This document shows, one piece after another, positions 17,602 to 26,580 of a stretch of DNA of 64,000 nt. A program made the position numbers and the translations under genes. Source of the stretch: Robiginitalea aestuariiviva (GTDB lineage Bacteria; Bacteroidota; Bacteroidia; Flavobacteriales; Flavobacteriaceae); the NCBI RefSeq assembly GCF_029537735.1, contig NZ_JARPUQ010000001.1, forward strand, positions 115,468 through 179,467, read 5' to 3'. The first letter of the stretch is position 1; every line of letters starts with the position of its first letter. The notes under the pieces are model-generated. The model was not told where the DNA came from and ran no database searches. It saw nothing but the letters and a program-made list of their open reading frames with translations.

Positions 17602-18623
17602 GGCGTAATTCCCAGGTCCTGTACCCGCTCCCGGAAGCCTGCGGTCATGTATTCCGCCGGCTGCCCGGCATCATCCAGGTAAATGATATAGCCTTCCAAC
17701 TCCGGATCGGATGCCAACAGGGCCTGGGAGGCTTCCAGTTCCATAGCCATAAAGGCCGTGGCATAGGCATCTGCCAGCATACAGGTAGGGGCGATCACGG
17801 AAGTGGCCAAGACCCTGGCATTGCGGGTAAATCCCGTATGGGGGTCTATGGTGTGGACAAATTTTTCGCCCGTTCCGGGATCTACCCGGAACTTCCGGTA
17901 GTTCCCGGAGGAAGCCATGGAGCGGTCCTCCAGGTTTACAATCTGTTTAATGCGCCGCCCCTCGGTTACCTGGGGGTCGTCAATACCCACCCGCCAGGGT
18001 TGCCCCTTCAGGGGGTGCCCCCCCCGGGTGCGTACTTCGCCCCCAACTTCAACCAGGTAATTCGGAACGCCATGCGCATCCAGCATGGCAGCCAATCGGT
18101 CTATGGCATATCCCTTGGCAATGGCATTGAAATCCAGGCGAATGCCGGGTACCGTTTTACGGATGCGCCCGTCCGGGCCCAGGGATACTTTCTCCAGGCC
18201 CACGTAAAGCAGCAGGCTGTCTACGCGGGTACTGTCCATGATCAGGGCCTGTCCCGGGCCAAAACCCCAGGCATCTACCAGGGTGCCCACGGTGGGGTCA
18301 AAATACCCGTCAGTAGCCTCAAACACCTCCTTTGAGGCCTCCAGCACTTCCCGGAACATCTGGTCTACCTGTACAGTAGAATCGCCCGCATTGATGCGGC
18401 TGATATCGGAATCCGCCTGGTAGGTGCTTAGGGACTGGTTCAGCACCCGAAAGACCGAGTCAATCGCCGGCCGTAAATCCTCTGGTGTTTCGGAATAGGT
18501 GGTAATGGCATAGGAGGTGCCCAGGGCCCCGCCCTGGTAGTGCTGTTCCTGCAGGGTTGCTGTCCCGCATCCTGCAAAAAGCAATACCAACCCCAGCAGG
18601 TTATATTTCGATAAGTCCTTCAT
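17598..18623 (-). CDS. apbE: FAD:protein FMN transferase ApbE (lipoprotein)
   Basis: 341 residues. It attaches FMN covalently to threonine in the NqrB and NqrC subunits on the periplasmic side, which fits its place after the nqr operon. Lipobox LLFAGC near residue 19. Family motifs in order: GALGTSYAIT, SLSTYQADSDISRIN, TDGYFDPTVGTLVDAWGFG, IRLDFNAIAKGYAID, YLVEVGGEVRTRG, ASSGNYRKF and HTIDPHTG, so FAD and metal sites appear intact. The start overlaps the end of the 118-residue gene by 23 bases, so the two are translated together. Confidence 0.95.
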   Translation of the reverse strand: MKDLSKYNLLGLVLLFAGCGTATLQEQHYQGGALGTSYAITTYSETPEDLRPAIDSVFRVLNQSLSTYQADSDISRINAGDSTVQVDQMFREVLEASKEVFEATDGYFDPTVGTLVDAWGFGPGQALIMDSTRVDSLLLYVGLEKVSLGPDGRIRKTVPGIRLDFNAIAKGYAIDRLAAMLDAHGVPNYLVEVGGEVRTRGGHPLKGQPWRVGIDDPQVTEGRRIKQIVNLEDRSMASSGNYRKFRVDPGTGEKFVHTIDPHTGFTRNARVLATSVIAPTCMLADAYATAFMAMELEASQALLASDPELEGYIIYLDDAGQPAEYMTAGFRERVQDLGITP

Positions 18624-18957
18624 AATCCACCATATATTTTTCGTTCAGGTAAACCGGGGCATGGCGGTCTTCCGCATTGTACAGGCCCACACCGGCGTAA
18701 TAGGTACGCGCCTCGAACTTCTGGGCGTGGTCCCGCACCTTCTCCATCAGGGCCTTGTCATAAGCCCTGGGGTCTTCGGGGAAGGGCACTGGCCGCACCA
18801 CGATAAAATGCAGCACCTTCTCTTTGAGGCAGACAAACTGGGGGTTCTTACCCGGCTTGGAGTTCACGCCCATAAACTCGTAGCCCTCGGCTTCCAGTTC
18901 CCGGCCCACAATGTTCATGGCCAGGTTGTGCAATTCCTGTTCGGTCAGTTCCTTCAT
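18601..18957 (-). CDS. Small conserved protein between nqrF and apbE (function unknown)
   Basis: 118 residues, soluble, without signal or membrane segment. Highlights: MNIVGRELEAEGYEFMGVNS, PQFVCLKEKVLHFIVVRPVPF and ARTYYAGVGLYNAED, alpha/beta in character, one cysteine. From memory, homologues in flavobacteria sit in the same place and are often labelled NqrF subunit, but this protein has neither the ferredoxin nor the flavin domain, and it lacks the clustered cysteines of the iron-delivery factor NqrM. Its overlap with apbE suggests a role in Nqr maturation (inference). A terminator separates it from nqrF. Confidence 0.75.
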   Translation of the reverse strand: MKELTEQELHNLAMNIVGRELEAEGYEFMGVNSKPGKNPQFVCLKEKVLHFIVVRPVPFPEDPRAYDKALMEKVRDHAQKFEARTYYAGVGLYNAEDRHAPVYLNEKYMVDYEGLIEI

Positions 18958-18978
18958 GTCAGGCCCTGGTTTTCGGGT

Positions 18979-19011
18979 TAAAAAAAACCGATATACAAGA
19001 TATCGGTTTTT
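18979..19011 (-). terminator. Intrinsic terminator between nqrF and the small gene/apbE pair
   Basis: Read on the minus strand, AAAAACCGATAT, loop CTTGT and ATATCGGTTTTT form a perfect 12-bp stem followed by further T bases (eight in all). It starts 22 bases after the nqrF stop and ends 22 bases before the next ATG, leaving no room for a promoter. Confidence 0.85.
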
Positions 19012-19032
19012 AGGTATTTTTCAGGCTCGGGA

Positions 19033-20340
19033 CTATCCGCCGAAATCGTCGAAGCGGATATGTTCGTCCGGGATTCCGAAGTCCTCGCCCATTTTCTGAA
19101 CCGCCTTGTTCATCAGGGGCGGGCCACAGAAATAGAGTTCGATGTCCTCCGGGGCGTCGTGGTGGTTCAGGTAGTTCTCAATCACACAGTTGTGGATAAA
19201 ACCTACAAACCCGTCGCCCGGGGCGTCTATGTTCTCCTTCACTTTCCAGTTGTCCTCCTCCAGGGGTTCGGAAAGGGCCATGTAGAACTTGAAGTTCGGG
19301 AACTCCTTTTCGAGTTGTTTGAAGTGGTCAATATAGAAGAGCTCGCGCTTGGAGCGGCCGCCGTACCAATAGGTCACCTTGCGGTTGGTCTTCAGGGTTT
19401 TGAAGAGGTGGTACAGGTGGGAACGCATGGGGGCCATCCCGGCACCACCACCCACATACAGCATCTCCGATTCGGATTCGTTAATAAAGAATTCCCCGTA
19501 AGGACCGGAAATGGTCACCTTGTCTCCGGGCTTGCGGGCAAAGATGTAGGAGGAAGCAATTCCAGGATTTACATCCATCCAGCCGTTCTTGGAACGGTCC
19601 CAGGGCGGGGTGGCAATCCGCACGTTCAGCATGATCTCCCGCCCTTCTGCAGGGTAGGAAGCCATGGAATAGGCCCGCTCTACGGTTTCCGGGTTCTTCA
19701 TCACCAGGGGCCAGAGGTTAAATTTGTCCCATTCCGCCTGGAATTTATCCGGGGTTTCGTGCTCCTCCGGGTGGGCGGTAATGTCGATATCCTTATAAGG
19801 CACCTCGCAGGGCGGGATCTCGATCTGGATGTAGCCCCCGGCCTTGTAATTCATGTCTTCGGGGATTTCCACCACGAATTCCTTGATGAAAGACGCCACG
19901 TTGTAGTTCCGCACCACGGTAGCCTCCCATTTCTTAATCCCGAAGACTTCTTCGGGAATGGTGATCTCCATGTCTTGTTTCACCTTCACCTGGCAGGCCA
20001 GGCGAGCCCCTTCGTTCAGCTCGCGCTTGGAGAAGTGCGGGGTTTCGGTGGGCAGGGCTTCGCCCCCGCCGGCCAGCACATGGCATTCGCACTGTATGCA
20101 GGTTCCCCCACCCCCGCAGGCGGAAGGCAGGAAAATCTTGGCGTTCCCCAACGTGGAAAGGAGGGAACTGCCCGAGGGCACTTCAATTTCCTTTTCCCCG
20201 TTAATGGTGATCGTTACCGGCCCGGAAGGGGATAACTTTTCCTTGGTAAACAGCAGGAGAGCCACCAGCAGTAATACCAGGATCAGAAAGGCAACTACGG
20301 TAATGACAATGGTTCCTACGGTACTTGCAGCTAAGATCAT
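19033..20340 (-). CDS. nqrF: Na+-translocating NADH:quinone reductase subunit F
   Basis: 435 residues. This is the NADH-oxidising entry subunit. It has one N-terminal membrane helix (residues about 4-31), then a ferredoxin domain whose [2Fe-2S] ligands are Cys75, Cys81, Cys84 and Cys116 ([10 protein letters not shown] ... ARLACQ). A ferredoxin-reductase-like part binds FAD ([11 protein letters not shown]) and NADH ([19 protein letters not shown], then [16 protein letters not shown] and [13 protein letters not shown]). Length and order are normal. It starts directly after the nqrE stop, with no gap. Confidence 0.97.
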   Translation of the reverse strand: MILAASTVGTIVITVVAFLILVLLLVALLLFTKEKLSPSGPVTITINGEKEIEVPSGSSLLSTLGNAKIFLPSACGGGGTCIQCECHVLAGGGEALPTETPHFSKRELNEGARLACQVKVKQDMEITIPEEVFGIKKWEATVVRNYNVASFIKEFVVEIPEDMNYKAGGYIQIEIPPCEVPYKDIDITAHPEEHETPDKFQAEWDKFNLWPLVMKNPETVERAYSMASYPAEGREIMLNVRIATPPWDRSKNGWMDVNPGIASSYIFARKPGDKVTISGPYGEFFINESESEMLYVGGGAGMAPMRSHLYHLFKTLKTNRKVTYWYGGRSKRELFYIDHFKQLEKEFPNFKFYMALSEPLEEDNWKVKENIDAPGDGFVGFIHNCVIENYLNHHDAPEDIELYFCGPPLMNKAVQKMGEDFGIPDEHIRFDDFGG

Positions 20341-21105
20341 TTAGTTCGGGTTTGTAAGATCGTTATAGGATACGGCCTTGGCTGCCGCGTTCTCGGTTTC
20401 GGTATCGGTATCGGTGGTTTGGGTTTCCTTGTTCGCCTCGGGCAGGATAACCGCCTGCTCTTCGGTTTCCTCGGAACCGCTGTCGCCGCCGGTGAGCATG
20501 CCCCCGAAACTCTGGAAGCCAATGCCCATCAGGCCGGTGATGATAAAGGTGATGCCCAGGCCGCGCAGGGGTGCCGGTACGTTGGAGTAGCGGATTTTTT
20601 CCCGGATGGCGGCAATGGCCAGGATGGCCAGGAACCATCCAATCCCGGAACTAATCCCGTAGTTGAAGGCCAGCCCCAGGCTAGGGATCTCGCGGGCCTG
20701 CATAAAGAGGGAGCCCCCCAGGATGGCGCAGTTTACCGCAATCAGGGGGAGGAAAATCCCCAGGGAATTATACAGGGCCGGGGAGAATTTCTCCACCACA
20801 ATTTCCACCAGCTGTACCATAGTAGCAATGGTGGCGATGAACAGGATAAAAGAAAGGAAACTCAGGTCGTAATCTGCATATTCCGGGCCCAGCCAGGTAA
20901 GGGCGCCTTCCTGCAGCAGGTACTGGTCCAGCAGCCAGTTGAGCGGTACGGTAACCCCGAGTACGAAGATCACCGCTGCCCCCAGGCCCACAGCCGTGGC
21001 CACCTTTTTGGAAACGGCCAGGTAGGAACACATCCCAAGGAATACGGCAAAGACCATATTGTCGATGAAGATGGATTTGAAAAAAAGTTCTACATGTTCT
21101 AACAT
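20341..21105 (-). CDS. nqrE: Na+-translocating NADH:quinone reductase subunit E, with long acidic tail
   Basis: 254 residues. Membrane subunit that with NqrD holds an intramembrane iron-sulfur centre; Cys26 (FLGMCSYLAV) and the cysteine in LIAVNCAILGG are the expected ligands. Six hydrophobic segments end at about residue 200. A further 50 residues or so are Glu/Thr-rich and low in complexity (GGDSGSEETEEQAVILPEAN ... TDTDTETENAAAK). The enterobacterial and Vibrio subunit is about 198 residues, so the tail is extra. Confidence 0.95.
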   Translation of the reverse strand: MLEHVELFFKSIFIDNMVFAVFLGMCSYLAVSKKVATAVGLGAAVIFVLGVTVPLNWLLDQYLLQEGALTWLGPEYADYDLSFLSFILFIATIATMVQLVEIVVEKFSPALYNSLGIFLPLIAVNCAILGGSLFMQAREIPSLGLAFNYGISSGIGWFLAILAIAAIREKIRYSNVPAPLRGLGITFIITGLMGIGFQSFGGMLTGGDSGSEETEEQAVILPEANKETQTTDTDTETENAAAKAVSYNDLTNPN

Positions 21106-21131
21106 AACAATGTGCTTTTAATGCGCTGCTA

Positions 21132-21779
21132 TCAGTTTTCTTCGATCAGGGCGCGGTTGCGCGAACGTTGAACCCATATAATGATCCCCACCACAATCAG
21201 AGCGGCAGGCGGGATAATCATAAAGCCGTTATTCTCGTACCCCGTAGCGTAAAGCCCGGTCTTGGCAATGGGGTCGCCCAACACGGGGAAGCCGAACAGG
21301 GTCCCGGAGCCCAGCAATTCCCGGAAGAAACCTACAATAATGAGGATCACCCCGTAACCCAGGGCGTTGCCGATCCCGTCCAGGAAGGAGCGCCAGGGGC
21401 CGTTCCCCAGGGCAAAGGCCTCAAAGCGGCCCATAATGATACAGTTGGTGATGATCAGCCCCACAAAGACCGCCAGGGTCTTGCTGAGCTCGTAGGCAAA
21501 AGCCTTGAGTACCTGGTCTACAATGATTACCAGGGTGGCAATCACAATCAGCTGTACGATAATGCGGATCTTGGATGGGATGATGTTCCGCATGAGGGAG
21601 ATCACCACGTTTCCGATCCCCAGCACGAAGATCACGGACAGGGCCATTACCACGGAAGCCTTGAGCTCTGCAGTAATCGCCAGGGCCGAACAGATCCCCA
21701 GTACCTGGATGGTGATGGGGTTGTTGTCCGCCAGCGGGTCCAGGATCAGGTTTGCATCTTTTTTGCTTAAGAGTGCCAT
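21132..21779 (-). CDS. nqrD: Na+-translocating NADH:quinone reductase subunit D
   Basis: 215 residues, a polytopic membrane protein paralogous to NqrE. VLGICSALAITAELK and LIITNCIIMGRFEAFALG contain the two cysteines expected to bind the shared intramembrane iron-sulfur centre. NPWRS-like loop (GNGPWRSFLDGIGNALGYG) and ends with an unusual charged RSRNRALIEEN. Spaced 4 bases from nqrC and 26 from nqrE. Confidence 0.97.
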   Translation of the reverse strand: MALLSKKDANLILDPLADNNPITIQVLGICSALAITAELKASVVMALSVIFVLGIGNVVISLMRNIIPSKIRIIVQLIVIATLVIIVDQVLKAFAYELSKTLAVFVGLIITNCIIMGRFEAFALGNGPWRSFLDGIGNALGYGVILIIVGFFRELLGSGTLFGFPVLGDPIAKTGLYATGYENNGFMIIPPAALIVVGIIIWVQRSRNRALIEEN

Positions 21780-21783
21780 ATGC

Positions 21784-22530
21784 TTATTTTCTGATGGTTT
21801 GGAGATAGTCTTTGTAGAGCTTCAGGGTCTCGGAAATCATAGCGGTAATTCCGTTTCCGGTGATGGTGGCTCCTGCCAGGGCATCTACCTGGTTGTCCTC
21901 TTTGTCCTGGTTCAGGGGGTCGTTATTCCCCTTGGCCACGGCAATACCCGCATAGCGGCCATTGTCCATGATGGATTCCCCGGTAAAGTCGTCCATGAAG
22001 TAGCGGGCCTTAATGTTGGCCCCCAGGCCCGGGGTTTCCCCTTTATGGTCGAAATACACCCCCTGGACCACCATGTTTTCGTCCAGGGCGATAAAGCCCC
22101 AGATGGCATCCCAGAGCCCCTTGCCGTACATGGGGATCACATAGAAGGTCTTGCCGTCTTTCTCTCCGATCATAACCGGCAGGCTGGGGGTTTCCCCCTC
22201 CTTGGCCCGGCTGATCTGCTTCTTCATATCGATCAGGTAGGCCTCCGGGTTCTCGGAGATATCGCCGCCCTCAATCACAATTTGCTTTACGATGTATTCG
22301 GAAAAGGTCTGCTCCACCCGGTCGGTGGGGATGAAGTTCACAGCGCCCTCGTCCGTATTTTCATTAACGCCCATCGCATAGAGGATGTTCTGCTGCTTCT
22401 CGAAGCGCTCGTTCTCCTTAATGCGGGGTTTCAGCCCGGAGGCGGCGAAGGCCAGGATGGTCCCGACCACGGCTACCATTACCGCGGCGAAAAGTACTGT
22501 ATAAACGTTTTTATCCGTATTCAGTGCCAT
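21784..22530 (-). CDS. nqrC: Na+-translocating NADH:quinone reductase subunit C
   Basis: 248 residues. One N-terminal membrane helix (residues about 9-31) anchors a periplasmic FMN-binding domain. The flavinylation site is DALAGATITGNG near residue 220, with the Thr of AGAT as FMN acceptor for ApbE. GDxxGxW-like elements (YGKGLWDAIWGFIALDENM, HKGETPGLGANI) are present. It overlaps nothing and lies 2 bases after nqrB. Confidence 0.97.
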   Translation of the reverse strand: MALNTDKNVYTVLFAAVMVAVVGTILAFAASGLKPRIKENERFEKQQNILYAMGVNENTDEGAVNFIPTDRVEQTFSEYIVKQIVIEGGDISENPEAYLIDMKKQISRAKEGETPSLPVMIGEKDGKTFYVIPMYGKGLWDAIWGFIALDENMVVQGVYFDHKGETPGLGANIKARYFMDDFTGESIMDNGRYAGIAVAKGNNDPLNQDKEDNQVDALAGATITGNGITAMISETLKLYKDYLQTIRK

Positions 22531-22532
22531 AA

Positions 22533-23810
22533 TCAGACAGTTTCAGCTTGAAGTTCTTCCATTTTACCGGCATCCGCCTGGGGCAGGATGGTGGCATTCT
22601 TAAGGCGTTTCAGACGCTTGCGGACATTGGCCCGGATCACGTAGTGGTCAATGGTGGGCGCAAAAACGTTCATCAGCAGGATGGCCAAAAATACCCCTTC
22701 CGGGTAGGCCGGGTTAAAGACGCGGATCATCACGGAAATAAAACCGATCAGGAACCCGTATATCCATTTCCCGCGATTGGTCTGGGAGCCGGTAACCGGG
22801 TCGGTAGCCATGTATACAATCCCGAAGGCCAGGCCGCCCACGATCAGGTGTTTCCAGAAATCAAAGCTCATCAGGCCGTAGAAGCGGCTGCTCTCGCCTA
22901 CCCAGCCCATGTCTGCCACGCCGTTAAAGATCAGCCCCATAACCAGGGCGCCAATCACGGCGCTGAGCATGATCCGCCAGCTGGCGATCTTGCTGAAGAC
23001 CAGGAAGAGCCCGCCCAACAGGATCAGGAAGGCGGAAGTTTCGCCCACGGACCCCGGGATAAACCCGAAAAACATATCGGCCGTACTGTAGGAGTAGGAG
23101 GCGTTCTGCGCCAGGGAACCCAGAATGGTTTCCCCGGAGATGGCGTCTGCCGTTCCGGTGCGTTCCACCGCCTGGTGTACCCATACCTTGTCGCCGCTCA
23201 TCCAGGTGGGATAAGCAAAAAACAGGAAGGCGCGAATGGTCAGGGCCGGGTTCAGGATATTCATCCCGGTGCCCCCGAAAACCTCTTTCCCGATCACTAC
23301 CCCGAAGACCACGGCCACGGCCAGCATCCACAGGGGAGTATCTACCGGTACGATCAGGGGAACCAGCATCCCGGTCACCAGGTAACCTTCCTCCACTTCG
23401 TGTCCCTTGATCACGGCAAAGATGAATTCTACCAGCAGGCCCACCCCATAGGATACAATCAGCAGGGGCAATACCTGGGTAAAGCCCAGCCAGAAGTTCT
23501 CCCAGGTCAGGAAGTTCCCGAAGAGGTCTACAGTGCGGGGGGTACCGTTGGCAGCGTCAATGGCCGCATAAAATTGGTAACCCGTGTTAAAAAAGGAGAA
23601 TACCAGCACCGGCAACAGGGCCAGGATCACGGTATTCATGGTGCGTTTCAGGTCGTCTGCCCCGCGTACATGCGAACCACTGTGGGTGGTTTCGTCCGGG
23701 GTGAAGAGAAAGGTATGAAAGGCGTTGAATGCCGGCGCCATCTTCTTCCCCCGCAGACTGTGCTTGATAATGTGCAGGCGTTTCTTTAAGGTGAGTTTTT
23801 TGTGGCTCAT
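22533..23810 (-). CDS. nqrB: Na+-translocating NADH:quinone reductase subunit B
   Basis: 425 residues, about ten membrane helices, the main Na+ and quinone subunit. The covalent FMN site is expected at DAISGETILG in the middle of the protein. The usual ApbE target is written Dxx(S/T)GA(T/S), and here a Glu replaces the Ala, while the acceptor Thr is kept. GVVIGKEVFGGTGMNILNPAL and the C-terminal FAPTIDHYVIRANVRKRLKR are typical. It lies 4 bases after nqrA. Confidence 0.97.
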   Translation of the reverse strand: MSHKKLTLKKRLHIIKHSLRGKKMAPAFNAFHTFLFTPDETTHSGSHVRGADDLKRTMNTVILALLPVLVFSFFNTGYQFYAAIDAANGTPRTVDLFGNFLTWENFWLGFTQVLPLLIVSYGVGLLVEFIFAVIKGHEVEEGYLVTGMLVPLIVPVDTPLWMLAVAVVFGVVIGKEVFGGTGMNILNPALTIRAFLFFAYPTWMSGDKVWVHQAVERTGTADAISGETILGSLAQNASYSYSTADMFFGFIPGSVGETSAFLILLGGLFLVFSKIASWRIMLSAVIGALVMGLIFNGVADMGWVGESSRFYGLMSFDFWKHLIVGGLAFGIVYMATDPVTGSQTNRGKWIYGFLIGFISVMIRVFNPAYPEGVFLAILLMNVFAPTIDHYVIRANVRKRLKRLKNATILPQADAGKMEELQAETV

Positions 23811-23814
23811 ACGA

Positions 23815-25167
23815 TTATCCGATTTCTTTTTGGAGCAAATCCAATCCTTCGCGGATGATTTGCTGGTGCGGTTGTTTGGAGATGCAGATAAACTCGGTTA
23901 GCGCGAAATCCTCCGGCGCCACCTCATAGAGGCCCAGTTGCTCCATCTCGTCGATATCCTTGTACATGCAGGCCTTCAGCAGCTGCATGGGGTAAATGTC
24001 CATGGGGAAAACCTCCTCGTACTGCCCGGTTACCACAAAGGCGCGGTGTTCGCCGTTGGTGTTGGTGTCCAGGTCGTATTTCTTTTTCGGGCGCAACCAG
24101 GAAAAGGTCAGGGCCCGGGTATTGGAGATCTTGTTGAAAACCGGCTTGTTCCAGCCGAAGAATTCGTAGTCGTCCCCCTCGGGAATCACGCTCACAGCGT
24201 TGTTGTAGAAGCCCAGGTGGCCTTCCGGGCGGGTTTTACTGCCCGTAAGCACATCGCCGTTAATCACCCGGCAACGGGTTTCGTTCACCCCGCTCGCATA
24301 GAGGAAGGTAGAAATTTCCGCCCCGATGCGGGTGGTGTAGTATTTGGGTTGCTTTACGCAGGACCCGGCCAGGGCCACGGTGCGCTTAGGGTTAAAAATG
24401 CCGGTAAGCAGGGCTTCGCCTATAATCACCAGGTCCTGGGGGCTCACGGTCCAGACCCGCTCCCCCTTGTTGATGGGGTCAATGCGGTTGATCTGGGTCC
24501 CCACCAAACCGGCCGGGTGCGGCCCGCTAACGGTGTGGAGGGAAATGCCCTTGAGGCCGGCAAAGGGGGAATCTTCTCCCTTGCCCACGCTAACGTGCAC
24601 GGTGCCCGGGGTAAGTTTCCCCAGGGCGTCCAGGGCCGCCTGTAATTCTTTTTCTTTCCCCTTCAGGGTATAGTTGATGTCTGCTGCCAGGGGGGCTGTC
24701 ACGTAGGCCGAGACAAAAATGGCCTTGGGAACGGAAAGCGGGTCCGCGATCACGTCGTAGGGGCGTTGCCAGATAAAGGGCCAGCAGCCGGACTGCAGCA
24801 GAAAGGCGCGGATGGCGTCGGCATCTGCCTTGGCCACATCTACGGGTTGGTGTTTCAAAACGCGTTGCTGCTTGTCTGCCAGGATCCTCAGGGTGAGGAT
24901 ACGGCGGCGGGCACCCCGCTCAATCTCCACCAACTCCCCGCTAACAGGCGATACAAACTGCATTTCCGGGAAATCCTTGTTGTAAAACAGGGGTTCCCCA
25001 GCCTGGACCTCGGCGCCCTCGCGGACGGCCATTTTAGGGGTCATTCCGTGGAAATCACTCAGGTTGATCGCGTAAGTATTGCTGGAAACAGCTTGTGAAG
25101 TGGAAGGTTCTGCAGCACCGACAAGATTGATGTTCAATCCCTTTTTTATTCGGATGTCAGTAGGCAT
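23815..25167 (-). CDS. nqrA: Na+-translocating NADH:quinone reductase subunit A
   Basis: 450 residues, the cytoplasmic, non-membrane subunit and first gene of the operon. It starts MPTDIRIKKGLNINLVGAAE and has GGAR-like lipoyl-hybrid folds (REGAEVQAGEPLFYNKDFP, VSPVSGELVEIERGARRRIL) and VGTQINRIDPINKGERVWTV. Length matches the family. A TATTTTTG promoter element lies 34 bases upstream on the minus strand. Confidence 0.97.
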   Translation of the reverse strand: MPTDIRIKKGLNINLVGAAEPSTSQAVSSNTYAINLSDFHGMTPKMAVREGAEVQAGEPLFYNKDFPEMQFVSPVSGELVEIERGARRRILTLRILADKQQRVLKHQPVDVAKADADAIRAFLLQSGCWPFIWQRPYDVIADPLSVPKAIFVSAYVTAPLAADINYTLKGKEKELQAALDALGKLTPGTVHVSVGKGEDSPFAGLKGISLHTVSGPHPAGLVGTQINRIDPINKGERVWTVSPQDLVIIGEALLTGIFNPKRTVALAGSCVKQPKYYTTRIGAEISTFLYASGVNETRCRVINGDVLTGSKTRPEGHLGFYNNAVSVIPEGDDYEFFGWNKPVFNKISNTRALTFSWLRPKKKYDLDTNTNGEHRAFVVTGQYEEVFPMDIYPMQLLKACMYKDIDEMEQLGLYEVAPEDFALTEFICISKQPHQQIIREGLDLLQKEIG

Positions 25168-25201
25168 AGGATCGTAGACCTTAGATTAGAAAAATACGGC
25201 G

Positions 25202-25209
25202 CAAAAATA
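25202..25209 (-). promoter_or_regulatory. -7 promoter element for the nqr operon
   Basis: CAAAAATA on the plus strand reads TATTTTTG on the minus strand, a match to TAnnTTTG, giving a leader of about 30 bases before the nqrA ATG at 25167. Confidence 0.6.
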
Positions 25210-25292
25210 ACGAACAAAAGATAGTAATCATAATTATTAACCCTTTTTTTGGGCTTTATAACGATCGGAATTTCAAGGGCATGGTTTTTGTT

Positions 25293-25300
25293 TACCTTTG
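25293..25300 (+). promoter_or_regulatory. -7 promoter element for the Plug-like gene
   Basis: TACCTTTG matches TAnnTTTG and ends 19 bases before the ATG at 25320. It diverges from the nqr promoter within a 152-base gap. Confidence 0.65.
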
Positions 25301-25319
25301 CCCGTAAATCGGGGCCTGA

Positions 25320-26564
25320 ATGCGTTTGAAGCTTAAACAAATTCCCTTCTTTTTTGCCGTGATGGGGGCCCTGGCCCAGGTGCAGACCGAGGTGCCCGAC
25401 CCCCCCCATATCAAGTCCGTGGTCTTTAAAGGCCCCACCGAGGACCAGTTCCCCATTGTACAGCTCGGGGAGCCCGTTACCCTGGAATTCGACGACCTTT
25501 CGGCCAGCGAACAGGACTATTATTATAAACTTGTACACTGCGATTACGACTGGCAGCCTTCGGCCCTGCTCAAGTCACAGTACCTGAGCGGGATGGACAA
25601 CCAGCGCATTATAGATTACGGCAACAGTTACACCACCTTGCAGCCCTACTCCAATTACCGCCTGAGTATCCCCAACGCCCAGGTGGGCCTGCGGGTAAGC
25701 GGCAACTATGTACTGGAAGTTTACAACGCCTACGGGGAAATCCAGTTTTCCCGCCGCTTTGTGGTCTACCAGGACCTGGTGCAGGTGCCGGCCGTGGTAC
25801 GCCGCTCCCGCGACCTGGAATACCTTACCGAGAAGCAATCCGTGCAGTTCAGCATTATTCCCAACGGCATACAACTGATCAACCCCAAGAAAGAAGTCAA
25901 GGTGGCCATCCTGCAGAATTACCACTGGCCCACCGCCCGCTATAACGTGCCGCCCCAGTTTACCATCGGGCAGGAACTGGTCTACAAATACGATGCGCAA
26001 ACGGCCTTTTTCGGGGGGAACGAGTACCTGAACTTCGACTCCAGCGACCTGCGGGCACCCACGGCCGCCATCTCGCGGATTTCCATAGAAGACCTCTACC
26101 ACCACTACCTCTTCCCGGACCTCTACCGCAATGACCGGGCCTACACCTATTTCCCGGATATTGACGGGGATTTCCGCATCCGCACCCTGCAGGGCAGGGA
26201 CCCCAGCCGGGAGGCAGAATACACCTGGGTGCACTTTACCCTACCCTATACGGCGCTGCTCGGGCTGGACGGGGTTTACATCTACGGGAAGTTCAACAAT
26301 TACGCCCTGGAGGAAGAAAACCGGATGACCTACAACGAGGAAACCGGGAATATGGAAGCTGCCCTGTTATTGAAGCAGGGGTTCTATAACTACAAGTACG
26401 TTATCGGCCGCGAAGACGGCACCGTAGAACTGAATGCCGTGGGCGGCAATTTCCACTTTACGGAAAACCAGTACCTCATTCTGGTATATTACCGGAATTT
26501 TGGGGACCTTTACGACAGCCTGATCGGAATTGGCACGGCCAATTCCCGCACCATCAGCAACTAA
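25320..26564 (+). CDS. DUF5103 protein, T9SS translocon Plug-like
   Basis: 414 residues. The signal peptide is short and atypical (MRLKLKQIPFFFAVMGALAQ). Features of the family: VVFKGPTEDQFPIVQLGEPV, then DYYYKLVHCDYDWQPSALLKSQYLSG near residue 70, and the closing LLKQGFYNYKYVI and YYRNFGDLYDSLIGI. In Flavobacterium a protein of this family plugs the SprA pore of the type IX secretion system when no cargo is bound. I assign that role by family membership. It fits the presence of three T9SS cargo genes and porT in this window. Confidence 0.78.
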   Translation: MRLKLKQIPFFFAVMGALAQVQTEVPDPPHIKSVVFKGPTEDQFPIVQLGEPVTLEFDDLSASEQDYYYKLVHCDYDWQPSALLKSQYLSGMDNQRIIDYGNSYTTLQPYSNYRLSIPNAQVGLRVSGNYVLEVYNAYGEIQFSRRFVVYQDLVQVPAVVRRSRDLEYLTEKQSVQFSIIPNGIQLINPKKEVKVAILQNYHWPTARYNVPPQFTIGQELVYKYDAQTAFFGGNEYLNFDSSDLRAPTAAISRISIEDLYHHYLFPDLYRNDRAYTYFPDIDGDFRIRTLQGRDPSREAEYTWVHFTLPYTALLGLDGVYIYGKFNNYALEEENRMTYNEETGNMEAALLLKQGFYNYKYVIGREDGTVELNAVGGNFHFTENQYLILVYYRNFGDLYDSLIGIGTANSRTISN

Positions 26565-26580
26565 AGACAACCCTATCCGC

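Noticed and set aside
26530-26580. Upstream TTG start of the DUF3667 gene
   Set aside because: It lies within the preceding coding region; ATG 26581 just before the zinc ribbon is better.
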